Below are positions 37,370 through 46,582 of a stretch of DNA of 64,000 bases, in pieces. Numbering within the stretch: position 1 is the stretch's first letter; the number at the start of each line of letters is the position of its first letter. The DNA is from Flavobacteriales bacterium (GTDB lineage Bacteria > Bacteroidota > Bacteroidia > Flavobacteriales_D > UBA2798), in assembly GCA_019694795.1 (NCBI GenBank), contig JAIBBF010000001.1:128370-192369 (forward strand), written 5' to 3'. The translations under genes and the position numbers were made by a program. The notes beneath the pieces were generated by a model. It had not been told where the DNA came from. It was given only the letters and a program-made list of their open reading frames with translations, and searched no databases.

Positions 37370-39304
37370 TTATTTCTTAGTGTTTAACTTTTCTTCAAGA
37401 ATTTTTATTCGTTTTTCCTGTAGAGATTGATCCGTTTCTAACTGTGTTGTTCTGTTTTTTAAATCAGCGGTTTCAACTTTGATTAAATAGGAATTTATTC
37501 TATTGTTAATGCCTTTTGCACAAACCAGAATTACGCCATCCATATCTGAACATACAATGGAAGACTCATTTTCACCTAAACCAAATACCTTGTAAAAATC
37601 CTGAGCATATGGTCCAATATGATTAACACCTTTTTGCGATTTATAACTCCAAAAATAAACAGGAACGGAACGCACCAATACCAATACACTTTCGGGATTA
37701 ACTAATTGAATATTTCGCTTTTTTGTACTGTCACTAATACTTGACCAACTTCCTGAACCGGGAAACAAAACAACACCCATTGTATTTAATGGATCAGTAT
37801 AAAAAACATACCCACCATCAGCACGGGTAACAAACATATAATTGGCAGAAGGAACGGTGTTTACCACTGCACTGCCATCACCCCAGATAAAACCACCTAA
37901 TCTTGTTCCCGAACTAACCGTTGAACCTAAAGCGGAAGAAAAATTTCCTTGTGCAGTAATCGCAACTCCAAGTGCTGTTGTAACATTTCCTAAAGCATTT
38001 GCCTTATGTCCGATAGCTACTCCGGTTGTATTCGTGCAACGGTTATGCCGACCTATGCACACCGTTCTTATACCTGTGGCCAAGCAACTATCACCCATGG
38101 AAAACGAAGTTCCTGATCCTGCAATACCTGTTGCGGTTGATTTGTTCACCCTTCCAAAGGAAACACCATTGTCACCCGAAGCATCATTTCCTGAGCCTGA
38201 GGAAAAAGAATAATCTCCTGAAATATTATTTTCGCCAAAAGCAATGGAATATAATCCTGTATTTAAACTATCCCATTGGATCGCATCTGCTTTTCCTGCT
38301 CTAAATGCACTTCGCGTACCTGACCATACCATGGAAGCTCCAGGAGAAAATGGATGAGTTCCTGTACCAGGACTTCCTTTCATTAAAAAACCCAGGTTAG
38401 AATATAATGCATATCCCGGAATACTGGTTCCACTACCTTGTACAAAATCACCAGCAGGATTTATCGACCAAATCAAATTGTTATTAGTTTTAACAAGAAA
38501 AGAAATAGAATCATTCGTGCCAATGTAATTTTGATTGCATTGAAGATTACCATCCAATTCCCAAAGTTGATTTGGATAATAAATGGCATAATTTGCAGTA
38601 TCTGCAAAAACAGTATGTATGGTTGAATCTGCTGTTCCGCTATTTAACGCAAACAAAACAGAATCAGAAAAAGCTGCATATGAAACTGTATCAATGACAA
38701 AATCCCAAACAAAATTCGAGCTATCTACATGGTTTGCTAATAAAGAATTCCATGCAAACAAAACAGTATCACTCGTGTGATCGATTGAATTATAAAATTC
38801 AATTCCATCATAGGAAATTAAATCTCCTTGTTGAACATTTAAAATAGTAGCATCAGAAAGTTCTTCCAGTGTTGGATTTTGGTCCAATGCAACCGCTGTA
38901 TCAGTTTCCAAAGCATAGGGCTGTGCGAACAATCTTACATCACCAAGTGATTGAAATACGCCTGTTCCACTGGTGTCGAAATCGATGTGTAAGCTGATCT
39001 CAGCATCTAACCAGGGAATTTGATCAAAGGATAATACGCTTCCGGCATTGGTGGAAACACCGGTTCCGATAATCGTTGTAAGTAATCCCTTAGAGTCGGA
39101 AATCAATGAATGATCCTCTTGCCAAAAAACAGAAGATGGAACCAGGGTATTAAAAAAACTGAAACGAAGGGTGACGGAATGATTCGAAATTGGCCATGCA
39201 TTGATATCGCGCATTACAGCCTGGTAATAAAAACCATTATTGGTTTGGGTCGATCCCACCAAAGCGCTTAAAACTAAAAAGAATAGAAGGGCCAGCCGTT
39301 TCAT
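37370..39304 (-). CDS. Secreted protein with YadA-like head repeats and S74 chaperone domain (paralog)
   Basis: A 644-residue paralog of the adjacent downstream gene, five bases away. The order of parts is the same: signal peptide (LALLFFLVLSALVGSTQ), N-terminal domain with FYYQAVMRDINAWPIS, ADT/ADS linker (180-245), head-like repeats (350-480) and S74 domain with SDSTKK, giving Ser524 and Lys529 at the same +5 spacing. A short coiled coil ends it. The two differ strongly outside the motifs, so this is an old duplication or a hetero-trimer pair. Its ATG overlaps the stop of the T9SS-sorted protein gene by 4 bp. Confidence 0.85.
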   Translation of the reverse strand: MKRLALLFFLVLSALVGSTQTNNGFYYQAVMRDINAWPISNHSVTLRFSFFNTLVPSSVFWQEDHSLISDSKGLLTTIIGTGVSTNAGSVLSFDQIPWLDAEISLHIDFDTSGTGVFQSLGDVRLFAQPYALETDTAVALDQNPTLEELSDATILNVQQGDLISYDGIEFYNSIDHTSDTVLFAWNSLLANHVDSSNFVWDFVIDTVSYAAFSDSVLFALNSGTADSTIHTVFADTANYAIYYPNQLWELDGNLQCNQNYIGTNDSISFLVKTNNNLIWSINPAGDFVQGSGTSIPGYALYSNLGFLMKGSPGTGTHPFSPGASMVWSGTRSAFRAGKADAIQWDSLNTGLYSIAFGENNISGDYSFSSGSGNDASGDNGVSFGRVNKSTATGIAGSGTSFSMGDSCLATGIRTVCIGRHNRCTNTTGVAIGHKANALGNVTTALGVAITAQGNFSSALGSTVSSGTRLGGFIWGDGSAVVNTVPSANYMFVTRADGGYVFYTDPLNTMGVVLFPGSGSWSSISDSTKKRNIQLVNPESVLVLVRSVPVYFWSYKSQKGVNHIGPYAQDFYKVFGLGENESSIVCSDMDGVILVCAKGINNRINSYLIKVETADLKNRTTQLETDQSLQEKRIKILEEKLNTKK

Positions 39305-39813
39305 AACTTTACGAGTTTGAATTGATAGGTCCTGCCACTATTCACACCTAGAATATTCAGAAAATAGTATCCTGAATTTAATGCCGGTAAATCTGGTTGG
39401 TACAAATTAACCCCAGTATTTAATTTGCTTTGAAAAACAATTTGTCCGCTCAAGGAATACAATTTTACTTCCAAAGCTTCATCACTTCCTTCAATGCGCA
39501 TGGTAAATGAATCCGAAAAGGGATTTGGAAAAACATATAAGTTGATTGGGTTCAATTCCGGTATTCCAACCGTGTAAATTTCAGGTTGAAGAAATCCTTG
39601 AGTAAAAGTAATTCCATTAGAAGAAAGTGTACTGGAAATTAATTCGCCGGGATTCGAATTTAATTCAATCTGTGCGTTGGAAGCTACTCCTGCCGATGAG
39701 CTTATTACATATGGAGTAATAGACTGCGCATTTATTCCATAAAAATGAAATAAAAAGAAAAAACTAATGAATGAAATTTTTCCAAAAATTATCGTAGTTC
39801 TTTTCCCAGGCAT
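39301..39813 (-). CDS. Short T9SS-sorted surface protein
   Basis: About 170 residues: signal peptide (FISFFFLFHFYGINAQ), a short region (ITPYVISSSAGVASNAQIELNSNPGELISSTL) and then, for most of its length, a type A T9SS sorting domain (YVFPNPFSDSFTMRI, YSLSGQIVFQS, SGYYFLNILGVNSGRTYQFKLVKL). Only about 60 residues are left as cargo. The ATG at 39813 lies within the last 50 bp of the DUF5672 gene; the frame to 39960 would add 49 residues before the signal peptide. The adjacent S74 genes suggest a shared surface structure. Confidence 0.78.
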   Translation of the reverse strand: MPGKRTTIIFGKISFISFFFLFHFYGINAQSITPYVISSSAGVASNAQIELNSNPGELISSTLSSNGITFTQGFLQPEIYTVGIPELNPINLYVFPNPFSDSFTMRIEGSDEALEVKLYSLSGQIVFQSKLNTGVNLYQPDLPALNSGYYFLNILGVNSGRTYQFKLVKL

Positions 39814-40549
39814 GACATCCAAAAGGCAATTGTTGATGATTCTTTTCAAATAATTCTTGCGGAAAGCGATCAAAGCCGAATGCAATTTCTTCGGAAAATG
39901 GCGCCACTCTAAAGCCCTTGTAAATTTGGGCTGCCCAAACCGACCAGAAAACATCTTCATTGTTACCGAATTCCTTCACGAAATTTAGTGAATTGTTACG
40001 ATACCCTGCCATTCTGGCTAATATAATTGGTGAACGGAGCAAAAGACCTGACCAATTATGGAATTTTTGATGTTCCTTCCATACATTTTTAGGGGAATCC
40101 ATGATTCTCCATTTTTTTAAGACCCTAAGGGAGGCTTCGATATTCCGTAAAGAAAAACCTCCGTTGCCCCCATATGGCATCCATGTCCCATCCTTTCCCT
40201 GAATGGGGGAGCCAATGTAATCGTAGGATAATTGCATCCAATTATCCAGTTCATCCCGAAAAACCCAGGTATCGGTTTGACAAATCAACATATGACTATA
40301 GTCCGAAAATCGCTTGAAAAACTCTATCGACATTAAAAGGCGATTATAGCCGGAAATCGAGGAAAAAAAAGAGGGATGGAAGAATTCGAATGGTAATTGA
40401 AATTTTTTGTAGGCGCTAATATCAAGCCCAAAAGGAGCGACAAATAAAATTCTTCGTTTTGTCAAAACAGAAGTTATGGAAGTAATAGATTTTTCCTCTA
40501 AATCACTAGGATTAGATTTATAAACTGGTATAATAATAACAGCGTTCAT
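39764..40549 (-). CDS. DUF5672-family protein, probable glycosyltransferase
   Basis: A 261-residue protein. The N-terminus VIIIPVYKSNPSDLEEKSI, a central MLICQTDTWVF with an acidic pair, and the segment IGSPIQGKDGTWMPYGGNGGFSLRN fit DUF5672, a family found in glycan loci and thought to be GT-A-like. The pattern GNNEDVFW near 195-202 is also typical. Role in sugar transfer is inferred from family and context. Overlaps GT2 upstream by ATGA. Confidence 0.78.
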   Translation of the reverse strand: MNAVIIIPVYKSNPSDLEEKSITSITSVLTKRRILFVAPFGLDISAYKKFQLPFEFFHPSFFSSISGYNRLLMSIEFFKRFSDYSHMLICQTDTWVFRDELDNWMQLSYDYIGSPIQGKDGTWMPYGGNGGFSLRNIEASLRVLKKWRIMDSPKNVWKEHQKFHNWSGLLLRSPIILARMAGYRNNSLNFVKEFGNNEDVFWSVWAAQIYKGFRVAPFSEEIAFGFDRFPQELFEKNHQQLPFGCHAWEKNYDNFWKNFIH

Positions 40550-41508
40550 TTTCTATTGGAAATAATTGAAATAAACCTGTGAAATATGGACTTCCGGGAA
40601 AAATTACTAGACCTTTTCTTCTTTGAATAAATATTTTTCAAAATGCAAGACGTCTTTACTGAGGCCAATTGTAATTCAAATTCCTTCACTTTACCTAATT
40701 CATTTTCTTTCTTATAATATGAAATCAATGAATTTAAAATTTCTTCCTGTTGATACAGTAGATTTGATCGTATTGGTTCACCAAATACAGTAGAGAATTC
40801 ACTTAGCATATCATTCCATTCCAAATTCCTGGAAATAGATTTGTAATTACTCCAAATACCACCTTCATGAATTCGATAAACTGCCATATTTCGATTAATA
40901 AATATTCCATGGCCAAATGAGGCATTGATTAAGTGTAAAGCATAATCGCCTACAGGTGCACTAAAAAGAATTTTATTTATTTCTCTTTCAAAATTATTCC
41001 GAAAAACAACACTGCAAGTTCGGATTATATTTCCTTTCGCAATCAGAGATGGTTCTACAATAGTGGGAGTAAATTCATTAAGGTAATCCTGAGAAATTTC
41101 CCCTCCTTTAAGTATTTGTACCGGATGAAATGAAAATGAAGCAGAAGGAGATTTTTCCAATGCTTTTACCTGAAGGTTTAATTTAGTTGTATCACTCCAA
41201 TAATCATCACCTTCAAGTAAAGCGATAAATTCCCCTTTTGCGGATTGCAAAAGATCTAGAAAATTTTTTCTTCCGGTTCTTCGTCCATTAATATTTATCC
41301 CACTTGATCTATCCCTAATAAAATGGGTTATCAAATCAGGATACATTTTAGCATATTTCTCACAAATCATAGAGGTTCCATCTGTTGATCCATCATCACC
41401 AATTAAAATCTCCATCTCAAAATCATGCTTTTGATCAATTACGGAAGAAATTGCTCTTTCGATATAATCGAAATGGTTATAGGTTATGATACAAACACTA
41501 ATTTTCAT
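40546..41508 (-). CDS. Family 2 glycosyltransferase
   Basis: A 320-residue GT-A enzyme with VCIITYNHFDYIERAISSV, GDDGSTDGT and the metal motif LLEGDDYW (near 96-103). Members with this EGDDYW form are common in O-antigen and capsule loci. It overlaps a sulfotransferase gene by 4 bp on one side and the DUF5672 gene on the other. Confidence 0.88.
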   Translation of the reverse strand: MKISVCIITYNHFDYIERAISSVIDQKHDFEMEILIGDDGSTDGTSMICEKYAKMYPDLITHFIRDRSSGININGRRTGRKNFLDLLQSAKGEFIALLEGDDYWSDTTKLNLQVKALEKSPSASFSFHPVQILKGGEISQDYLNEFTPTIVEPSLIAKGNIIRTCSVVFRNNFEREINKILFSAPVGDYALHLINASFGHGIFINRNMAVYRIHEGGIWSNYKSISRNLEWNDMLSEFSTVFGEPIRSNLLYQQEEILNSLISYYKKENELGKVKEFELQLASVKTSCILKNIYSKKKRSSNFSRKSIFHRFISIISNRK

Positions 41509-42152
41509 GTTTTATTCTCCCATGGAAATTCATCCCGAACAGGTGTTCTTTCAAGAAACTCACAAAAACGATGGTAATCTTCTTTTTTTGCAACATTTAT
41601 TTCCAATAATTGATTTGGAATATGTCTGAAAAATTCTCTAACACAGTTATTATGAGAAAGGTAATAGTTTACCAAATATTCACGATTATACAAATCATTT
41701 TCAGGTGTACTATAAAGTAATCTATTAGAAATATATGGTCTGCCTTTAAAAATATAAGTTCCATTTTTCAAATCCTCTGCATTTGGAACGCGTTTCCCGT
41801 CTGAATAAAGTTTTGAATGAAATCGTATTAAACTGTCAGCCCAATCATCTGGACTATCTCTTTGCGTTAAAATAAATTTTGCTTTGGGATATTTATGATG
41901 AAGGTGAATGAACGTATAAGGTAAACAAAAAGGGACATCTTGAAAAGCTTCAGCAGTATCGCAAAAATCAAGTATATCAGAAAATTCTCTTTTCGCCCAA
42001 TTCTCAAGAAGAAGCTCCCCTTTCCGTTGATCTCCTAATAAAAATCCTAATTCCTTTAGGGCAAGTTCAGTTGATGTTGTACCTGTTTTACCAAGTCCAA
42101 TTACAAAAATCTTTTGCTTATAAATTTTATTTTTTCTGAAAACAAACATCAA
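41505..42152 (-). CDS. Sulfotransferase-family protein
   Basis: A 215-residue protein with the 5'-phosphosulfate loop GLGKTGTTSTELAL (near 19-32) and the 3'-phosphate region AKFILTQRDSPDDWADSL (near 100-117). The length and the DxxxFQDVPF segment match small bacterial sulfotransferases. It would act in the cytoplasm on a sugar or lipid-linked glycan with PAPS as donor. Overlaps both neighbours by ATGA. Confidence 0.78.
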   Translation of the reverse strand: MMFVFRKNKIYKQKIFVIGLGKTGTTSTELALKELGFLLGDQRKGELLLENWAKREFSDILDFCDTAEAFQDVPFCLPYTFIHLHHKYPKAKFILTQRDSPDDWADSLIRFHSKLYSDGKRVPNAEDLKNGTYIFKGRPYISNRLLYSTPENDLYNREYLVNYYLSHNNCVREFFRHIPNQLLEINVAKKEDYHRFCEFLERTPVRDEFPWENKT

Positions 42153-43210
42153 AAATTCAAATTAAAATATGAAGAAGGAAGTTGTATTCCTGATAATTCT
42201 TGAAAATTATGATTTGCTGCTTCAAAATAAATTTTCATTTTTTCACTTATTTCAGGGCTGCAATAATAATCTAATTTGACTTTCTCTGAATTTGACATTG
42301 CAGACTTTGCTTCTGCAATTAATGATCGTTTCTTAATTACATCTTCATACAAAATAGATTCAGCCTCTACCAGCTTTAAATCAATAATTAAGTATTTTTT
42401 CAATCTATGTTTTTCAGCTGCACCATATAATTGCTCACCAAGATCATGTCGAGCATTTTTATTCAATTGAGACTTCATTCTGATCTCATTATCAGTTAAT
42501 GCTTCGTTATAATGTTCAAAATCAACTTCCAGATATTCTACACCAATGGAATCACACAGATCATTAATCAGCTTAACCTTACTTTCGGACATGATCATAG
42601 ATTTTGACTTTTCATTACGGTAATCTTCAAATAAAAAGACAGAACACGAATCTTTTCCAAATTCCTTTTCAATTGCTTTAAAAACCAAATCATATGAAAA
42701 ATCGAAGTAATAACTACGATCCTGATATTTATATACCGAATATATGTATTCAGCAAAACTCCCAATGTAACCAACCCTTACAGATTCTCTGTATAAAGAT
42801 TTGAAAACCTCAAATTGATTCCTTATGATCATGATAAAACCCAGGTCTTCACCAAACAAGGCTTTCAATCTTTTCAACTTTTCATTGAAATCAATAGAAT
42901 CAAACGTAAATGAAAAGGAAAGATGTTCACTTGAAACGGACAACACCTTTTTTGACGAATTTTCTGCTTTTTGAATTAGTTTTTCTATATGTACTTTTAA
43001 TCGTGGAAATTCTCGTTCAAAAAGAAAATTTTTACTCGTTTTTAAATACAATTCAAATATAGTATCGACAACATCATCAAAGTAACCAAGATTATCTTCT
43101 AAACCTATACCAAGATGAAACACATCTGGGTGCAAGGAAAAGAAATTCCGTTGTAAAGAGGTTGAAAAATTTTTAGGATATCCAATATGTACTACTTTTT
43201 TCATACTCAA
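42149..43210 (-). CDS. Divergent sulfotransferase-like protein
   Basis: A 353-residue protein. HIGYPKNFSTSLQRNFF near the N-terminus has the place and shape of the PAPS 5'-phosphosulfate loop, with Asn-Phe-Ser where Thr-Gly-Thr is usual. IMIIRNQFEVFKSLYRES (near 125-142) matches the 3'-phosphate motif. The remainder is Lys- and Glu-rich and not recognised. Sulfotransferase fold is likely, activity less certain because of the changed loop. Overlaps the genes on either side by 4 bp. Confidence 0.6.
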   Translation of the reverse strand: MSMKKVVHIGYPKNFSTSLQRNFFSLHPDVFHLGIGLEDNLGYFDDVVDTIFELYLKTSKNFLFEREFPRLKVHIEKLIQKAENSSKKVLSVSSEHLSFSFTFDSIDFNEKLKRLKALFGEDLGFIMIIRNQFEVFKSLYRESVRVGYIGSFAEYIYSVYKYQDRSYYFDFSYDLVFKAIEKEFGKDSCSVFLFEDYRNEKSKSMIMSESKVKLINDLCDSIGVEYLEVDFEHYNEALTDNEIRMKSQLNKNARHDLGEQLYGAAEKHRLKKYLIIDLKLVEAESILYEDVIKKRSLIAEAKSAMSNSEKVKLDYYCSPEISEKMKIYFEAANHNFQELSGIQLPSSYFNLNF

Positions 43211-44154
43211 TGAAACTTTAACTCCATTACTCCAAAACCGGCGCCTCCAAAACCATCCCCATTATAAAACACCAAAAATTTTCCATTTTCCTTTGTTGGC
43301 AAAACACTTGTATATTCATTCATAATGGATTCCCATGGGGTATCCTTAGGAACTTTAAAGTCTACATCTTGATTCCAATCTATCCCATTATCCGAAACTG
43401 ATAAACAAATCCTATAACCAGATTCAGGCTTATCTCTGTAACCATCAGCCTTTCTATTTGAATGTAACATATAGTATTTACTATTAAATCGCCAAACACA
43501 AGGCCGACCAATAGCATCAGTGTTTAAATCAAAATCAATACACGTTTTTTCTAAACGCATCCAATTTACACCGTCAGTTGACTCTGCATACCTTACATTA
43601 TAAAAAGGTTCTGGCCTACCTGAGATTATTTCTACTTTAGAACAAGATAAATACCACATTTTCCACTTCCCATCTTCATTCATAACACAAGGTTGACCCA
43701 CCCAAACCTGATCGGCGGGACCTCTATCCAAAATTGGTCCGGTAAACTTTCTTTTAAATGTGATTCCATTATCCAAGCTTTCGGCTAATCCAATTGCCAG
43801 GCGATATGCAGCAGATTCACTTTTATTCCAACCTGTATAATATAATAATAATGAATTGTTGTCCTTAATAAACCAGGAAGGCATTGCACCTGTTTCATCA
43901 AACATTCCAATTCCACCGTGCTTAAAACATAAATCATTATGAACATAATCTACCTTGGTCGGATCCTCAAAACTTACTTCAACAAAAGAAACACCTGATT
44001 GGCCAAATTGATCTCTTGTAGAAAAGTAAACTCTGATTTTTCCATTGCCCATATCCATTGCAAAGGGAACCTGAGCATGTGAAGTTGACCAAGCCTGATC
44101 ACCTTTTGGTTTAAATACCCAACCTAATTTTCGTATTTCGACTTGAGATTTCAT
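43207..44154 (-). CDS. Five-bladed beta-propeller glycosidase-like protein
   Basis: A 315-residue protein without signal peptide. Repeated motifs of the GH43/GH32/GH130-like propeller are visible: KIRVYFSTRDQ, LLLYYTGWN, GKWKMWYLSCS, YAESTDGVNWMRLE and SVSDNGIDWN. The WYLS/AxSxDG-x-W pattern is the clearest. A cytoplasmic glycosidase-like or phosphorylase-like protein in a capsule operon is unusual; it may bind, cleave or phosphorolyse a sugar intermediate. The start at 44154 follows the acyltransferase stop by one base. Confidence 0.65.
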   Translation of the reverse strand: MKSQVEIRKLGWVFKPKGDQAWSTSHAQVPFAMDMGNGKIRVYFSTRDQFGQSGVSFVEVSFEDPTKVDYVHNDLCFKHGGIGMFDETGAMPSWFIKDNNSLLLYYTGWNKSESAAYRLAIGLAESLDNGITFKRKFTGPILDRGPADQVWVGQPCVMNEDGKWKMWYLSCSKVEIISGRPEPFYNVRYAESTDGVNWMRLEKTCIDFDLNTDAIGRPCVWRFNSKYYMLHSNRKADGYRDKPESGYRICLSVSDNGIDWNQDVDFKVPKDTPWESIMNEYTSVLPTKENGKFLVFYNGDGFGGAGFGVMELKFH

Positions 44155-44155
44155 A

Positions 44156-44812
44156 TTAATAAGCATCAATACTTTTTACACCGTCTTTTAGTTTAGCAGG
44201 ACTACCCATGTACACCCCCCAAGGTTCGGTATCTTTTGTAATACTGGCTGACATTGCTACTAATGTTCCTTCTCCAATTTTTGTGTAGTCTCTAATTGTT
44301 GCATTTACTCCAAAAAAAGAATAAGATCCAACATCACAATGTCCGGAAAGCACAACATGAGAAGTAAAAAAAACATGGTCGCGAATTATGCCATGATGAC
44401 CAATGTGATTCCCTGACCACAATACAACATTATTTCCGATTTTTGTAAATGGCTGAAGTGTATTATCCTCCAGGATAAAGCAATTCTCGCCGATATCGTT
44501 ATTACAAACAGTTGCTTTTGAACTAATATAGGAGACGAATGAATAGCCCATTTCTTTTCCTTTTAAATAAATACTCTCACGAAGTGTATTCATTTTTTTT
44601 GCAGTCATCGGAGCGAATAATGCGTATTCGTTTGGAGGGTAAAAATCGTTAAGCTCTTCAAATGGAATAACAGGAAGTCCTTTAAAATGCTTCTCTTTTA
44701 AATATTCTTTATTTACTGTAAAAGCAACTACCTCATGAATTGAATCATGAGTTAAATAGTAATGGGCAAGTTCTGCAGTATCGAGAACACCAAAAATGAC
44801 AACTTTAGCCAT
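44156..44812 (-). CDS. NeuD-like sugar O- or N-acyltransferase
   Basis: A 218-residue protein with two parts: an N-terminal Rossmann-like domain (VVIFGVLDTAELAHYYL, about 1-90) and a C-terminal left-handed beta-helix (ATVCNNDIGENCFILEDNTL, IGNNVVLWSGNHIGHHG, VGSYSFFGVNATIRDYTKIGEGTLVAM). The His pair in NHIGHHG is the expected catalytic region. Such enzymes acetylate amino sugars made by DegT-type aminotransferases, and one lies two genes upstream. Overlaps WbqC gene by 8 bp. Confidence 0.85.
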   Translation of the reverse strand: MAKVVIFGVLDTAELAHYYLTHDSIHEVVAFTVNKEYLKEKHFKGLPVIPFEELNDFYPPNEYALFAPMTAKKMNTLRESIYLKGKEMGYSFVSYISSKATVCNNDIGENCFILEDNTLQPFTKIGNNVVLWSGNHIGHHGIIRDHVFFTSHVVLSGHCDVGSYSFFGVNATIRDYTKIGEGTLVAMSASITKDTEPWGVYMGSPAKLKDGVKSIDAY

Positions 44813-45506
44813 GATTAAGATTGTATTTTGACAGCATTAATTTTATTGAATCAACATTATTCCACATTAAAACATCAATCATTGATAAATATGGTACGAA
44901 AGGAAATTTACCTTGACTATATTCTGAATTTTGCATATCAATAAAACAAAGTTCTATCCCGTTTTCCTGAAATTTATCCGCATGATAGAGATGTTTTCCA
45001 CCAGGCAGATTAACATACATTTCTGCATTATGGTGAAGACAGATGGATATAATTCGCTCTTCACCTTTTACGTCAATATTCGATAAAGATGATGATCTTG
45101 AGAATTGTTTTTGAAATCCTAAATAGGATGAAACATTAATAATTGATTTTTCAGCCCAGGTTGAAATCCGTTGATCATTTAAATCGATGGAAGAATCAAT
45201 AATATCAAGAGTATTGGAATAAAATGGAGCCTTTTTATAATTCATTTCAATTGTCTTTAGAAACTTTGTACGCCACGCATCCGCATTAGCAACCTTCACA
45301 TTATTTATCATTTCATTTTGACTTCCATTAGATAATGGAATGGTAAATAATGAAGGCTTTCCGTTAACTAAAATATTATTCCGATTAATCCATCCTTTAT
45401 TTATATAGTTAACATTATCCAGAAATACAAAATGATCTGTTGCATTTAACAACTGATAATACCCTAAATAAGGGAAAAAATAAGGTTGCATAACCGCCAA
45501 CTTCAT
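44805..45506 (-). CDS. WbqC-family protein
   Basis: A 233-residue protein. MQPYFFPYLGYYQLLNATDHFVFLDNVNY at the N-terminus and the NRNNIL motif are diagnostic of the WbqC family. The family is common in O-antigen loci and usually near aminotransferases. Its biochemical role is not settled; a function in amino-sugar modification is generally suspected. Overlaps the DegT aminotransferase gene by ATGA. Confidence 0.85.
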   Translation of the reverse strand: MKLAVMQPYFFPYLGYYQLLNATDHFVFLDNVNYINKGWINRNNILVNGKPSLFTIPLSNGSQNEMINNVKVANADAWRTKFLKTIEMNYKKAPFYSNTLDIIDSSIDLNDQRISTWAEKSIINVSSYLGFQKQFSRSSSLSNIDVKGEERIISICLHHNAEMYVNLPGGKHLYHADKFQENGIELCFIDMQNSEYSQGKFPFVPYLSMIDVLMWNNVDSIKLMLSKYNLNHG

Positions 45507-46582
45507 AGGTTGGTTTTAATAAGATTTACGATTCTAATTTGATCTTCCCTATTTAAATCATGATAAAGAGGCAAACACAATACTCTGCGTGAAATATCTT
45601 CAGATATTGGACACGAATTCCCATTTACAAAAGATAATTCGTTCAATGAAGGATAAAAATATCTTCTAGGAAAAATATTTTCATTATTCATTTCTTTAAT
45701 AACCTTCAAAACAATTTCTTCCGATGTAAAAACTAAAGGAAAATAGGAGTAATTATAGGAAACATCAGGAGAAACGGTAAGGGAATAAACAGTTCCTTCC
45801 TCAATAAATGATTCATGGTAGAATTCCCACTGTTTTTTTCGAACTTTCAAAATTTCATCAATACTATCCAATACACAATGGCCAACTGCTGAATGCACTT
45901 CGGAGTTTTTTCCATTGATCCCTAATTGATGGTAATTCTCACCTCTATGACCAAAACTCTTTAATAAAAACAATTGTTCCATTTTGGATAGATCTGAGGT
46001 AATAATAGCCCCGCCTTCAACCATGTGAAAGATTTTTGTAGCATGAAAACTTAGCGTACTCATGGCGCCAAAATTCAAAATTGATTTGCCCTGTAACTTC
46101 ACTCCGAATGCGTGAGCAGCATCATAAATTACAGGTAAATTATATTTTTTTGAAATCTGTTCAATTCGTTCAACATCACAAGGAAATCCATAAACGTGGG
46201 TAAACAACATTCCTTTAACATCCTTATCAATATACTTTTCAATTAAATCAACATCTACATTGAAGTCAGTAGTGTTAATATCTACGAAAACAGGAACACA
46301 ATTTTCCCATAAAATTGAATTTGTAGTAGCAACATAGGAATAAGGTGTTGTAAGAACTTTTCCACCATTTTCAATCCCCAAAGCACGCATAGCAATTTGA
46401 ATAGCAATTGTGCCATTAGAGACAATTTGCAATCCAGAAACATTTAAATAGGAGGACAATCGAGATTCCAATTCATTTAATTGGGGGCCATTATTTGTAA
46501 GATGACCCGAATTCCAAACCTGAGATAATCTTACTTGCAATTTTCCACTTTCGGGAATAAAAGCTTTGGTTACAGTTATCAT
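45503..46582 (-). CDS. DegT/DnrJ/EryC1/StrS sugar aminotransferase
   Basis: PLP-dependent transaminase of 359 residues that converts a keto nucleotide sugar to an amino sugar. The fold is clear: QIVSNGTIAIQIAMRAL near 55-70, VIYDAAHAFGVK near 150-161, and SFHATKIFHMVEGGAI near 180-195 with the Schiff-base Lys. Together with WbqC and the NeuD-like acyltransferase it forms an amino-sugar modification set: amination, then acylation. The keto-sugar dehydratase is not in the array. Overlaps wzt by 4 bp. Confidence 0.9.
   Translation of the reverse strand: MITVTKAFIPESGKLQVRLSQVWNSGHLTNNGPQLNELESRLSSYLNVSGLQIVSNGTIAIQIAMRALGIENGGKVLTTPYSYVATTNSILWENCVPVFVDINTTDFNVDVDLIEKYIDKDVKGMLFTHVYGFPCDVERIEQISKKYNLPVIYDAAHAFGVKLQGKSILNFGAMSTLSFHATKIFHMVEGGAIITSDLSKMEQLFLLKSFGHRGENYHQLGINGKNSEVHSAVGHCVLDSIDEILKVRKKQWEFYHESFIEEGTVYSLTVSPDVSYNYSYFPLVFTSEEIVLKVIKEMNNENIFPRRYFYPSLNELSFVNGNSCPISEDISRRVLCLPLYHDLNREDQIRIVNLIKTNL

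Noticed and set aside
35415-39304. Prophage remnant suggested by tail-fibre-type S74 domains
   Set aside because: Both proteins have signal peptides and sit in a coupled glycan operon; no integrase, capsid, portal, lysis or attachment sequence is present.
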